In this document: piece after piece, positions 5,777 to 6,043 of the stretch
How positions within the stretch are numbered: position 1 is the stretch's first letter
Layout of the letters: every line of letters starts with the position of its first letter
Source: an uncultured Clostridia bacterium
GTDB taxonomy: Bacteria; Bacillota; Clostridia; UBA1381
Length of the DNA: 6,043 bases
NCBI GenBank assembly: GCA_905236685.1
Contig: CAJOPD010000021.1
Location: 1 to 6,043, forward strand
Direction: 5' to 3'
Notes under the pieces: model-generated
Seen by the model: the letters and a program-made list of their open reading frames with translations, nothing else
What the model was told of the DNA's origin: nothing
Database searches by the model: none
Translations under genes and position numbers: made by a program

Positions 5777-6043
5777 TGGGCGGGCGCTTTTATATTTATG
5801 TAACGCTTAGTGAAAATAAATAGCATAAAAAGCTCGGCAAAGCTTGATATTACCGCCGAAACAGCCGTGCCGAGAATGTTAAGACACGGAATTCTTATAA
5901 GAAGTGCGGACAGAATAATACTCAAAACCGAGGCGGCAAATCCGCACAAAAAGGGCGGAAAGGTTTTGCCGCAGGCGTACCAGAGCATCGACAGCAGTTC
6001 ACAAAGCGGGGCGGAAACGAGCAGAGGCGCGGCAAAGGCAAGC
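5764..6043 (-). CDS. C-terminal end of a polysaccharide flippase/MATE-like (SpoVB-type) membrane protein, partial
   Basis: The minus-strand frame is open from the right edge to TGA at 5766-5764. It gives 92 visible residues, so the gene starts beyond the window; the Met at 5988 is internal. Three hydrophobic spans are seen: from LAFAAPLLVSAP to about YACG; FLCGFAASVLSIILSALLI; and GTAVSAVISSFAELFMLFIF, followed by a basic tail (TKRYINIK). The arrangement, with a short GK-x2-P turn followed by two helices with an ILGTAVS-type junction, resembles the last helices of oligosaccharide flippases and the SpoVB/MATE superfamily. These move lipid-linked sugars or other substrates across the membrane. 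This is similarity from memory on a short, hydrophobic piece, so the substrate and the sporulation role are unproven. Its 3' end overlaps cca tail-to-tail by 13 bp. Confidence 0.65.
   Translation of the reverse strand, partial: LAFAAPLLVSAPLCELLSMLWYACGKTFPPFLCGFAASVLSIILSALLIRIPCLNILGTAVSAVISSFAELFMLFIFTKRYINIKAPAHYLS

Noticed and set aside
5833..5874. CTCGGCA/TGCCGAG inverted repeat
   Set aside because: It is only 7 bp with 28 bases between the arms and lies inside the flippase-like coding region. There is no T run, so it is likely chance.
1..6043. CRISPR array, insertion sequence or phage integration site next to the tRNA
   Set aside because: No regularly spaced repeats or transposase/integrase frame were seen, and no second copy of the tRNA 3' end that would mark an attachment site.

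Overview
The window looks like chromosomal DNA of an anaerobic Firmicute of the Clostridia, probably a gut-type Oscillospiraceae or Lachnospiraceae relative. This is inferred from several things. GC content is moderate and Shine-Dalgarno sites are strong (AGGAGG or GGTGA type). The ABC exporter pair is of the kind common in those families. A short dispersed-type repeat, a tiny Cys/Asn-rich protein and a SpoVB/MATE-like flippase end also fit. No database search was possible, so the taxonomic placement is an impression.

Layout. A tRNA-Glu (CUC) gene with encoded CCA (17-91) ends in its own rho-independent terminator (91-128). A non-coding, structure-rich stretch (131-300) follows. It carries an imperfect inverted repeat, a 7-bp tandem repeat and a perfect 9-bp hairpin, and it closes with a second terminator (303-332). 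A two-gene operon (370-3994) then encodes the halves of a heterodimeric ABC exporter. The genes overlap by 8 bp, and the catalytic motifs are split: the first subunit has degenerate Walker A, Walker B and H-loop residues but an intact signature, and the second is the reverse. A strong hairpin terminator (3996-4030) is shared with a convergent 60-residue protein gene on the minus strand (4062-4244), in which 16 of 60 residues are Cys and 15 are Asn. A 185-bp divergent intergenic region with an inverted repeat and a good extended -10 promoter leads to cca (4430-5776), the tRNA nucleotidyltransferase with an HD domain. Tail-to-tail with cca, overlapping by 13 bp, is the C-terminal end of a multi-spanning membrane protein of the polysaccharide flippase/MATE type, which runs off the right edge.

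How the genes relate. The exporter pair works as one complex. The tRNA gene and cca both concern tRNA, but the encoded CCA means Cca would mainly repair this tRNA's end, and the two are not an operon. The other genes show no clear functional link. The least explained items are the Cys/Asn-rich miniprotein, the inverted repeat in its divergent upstream region, the linker insertion in the catalytic exporter subunit, and the repeat downstream of the tRNA.
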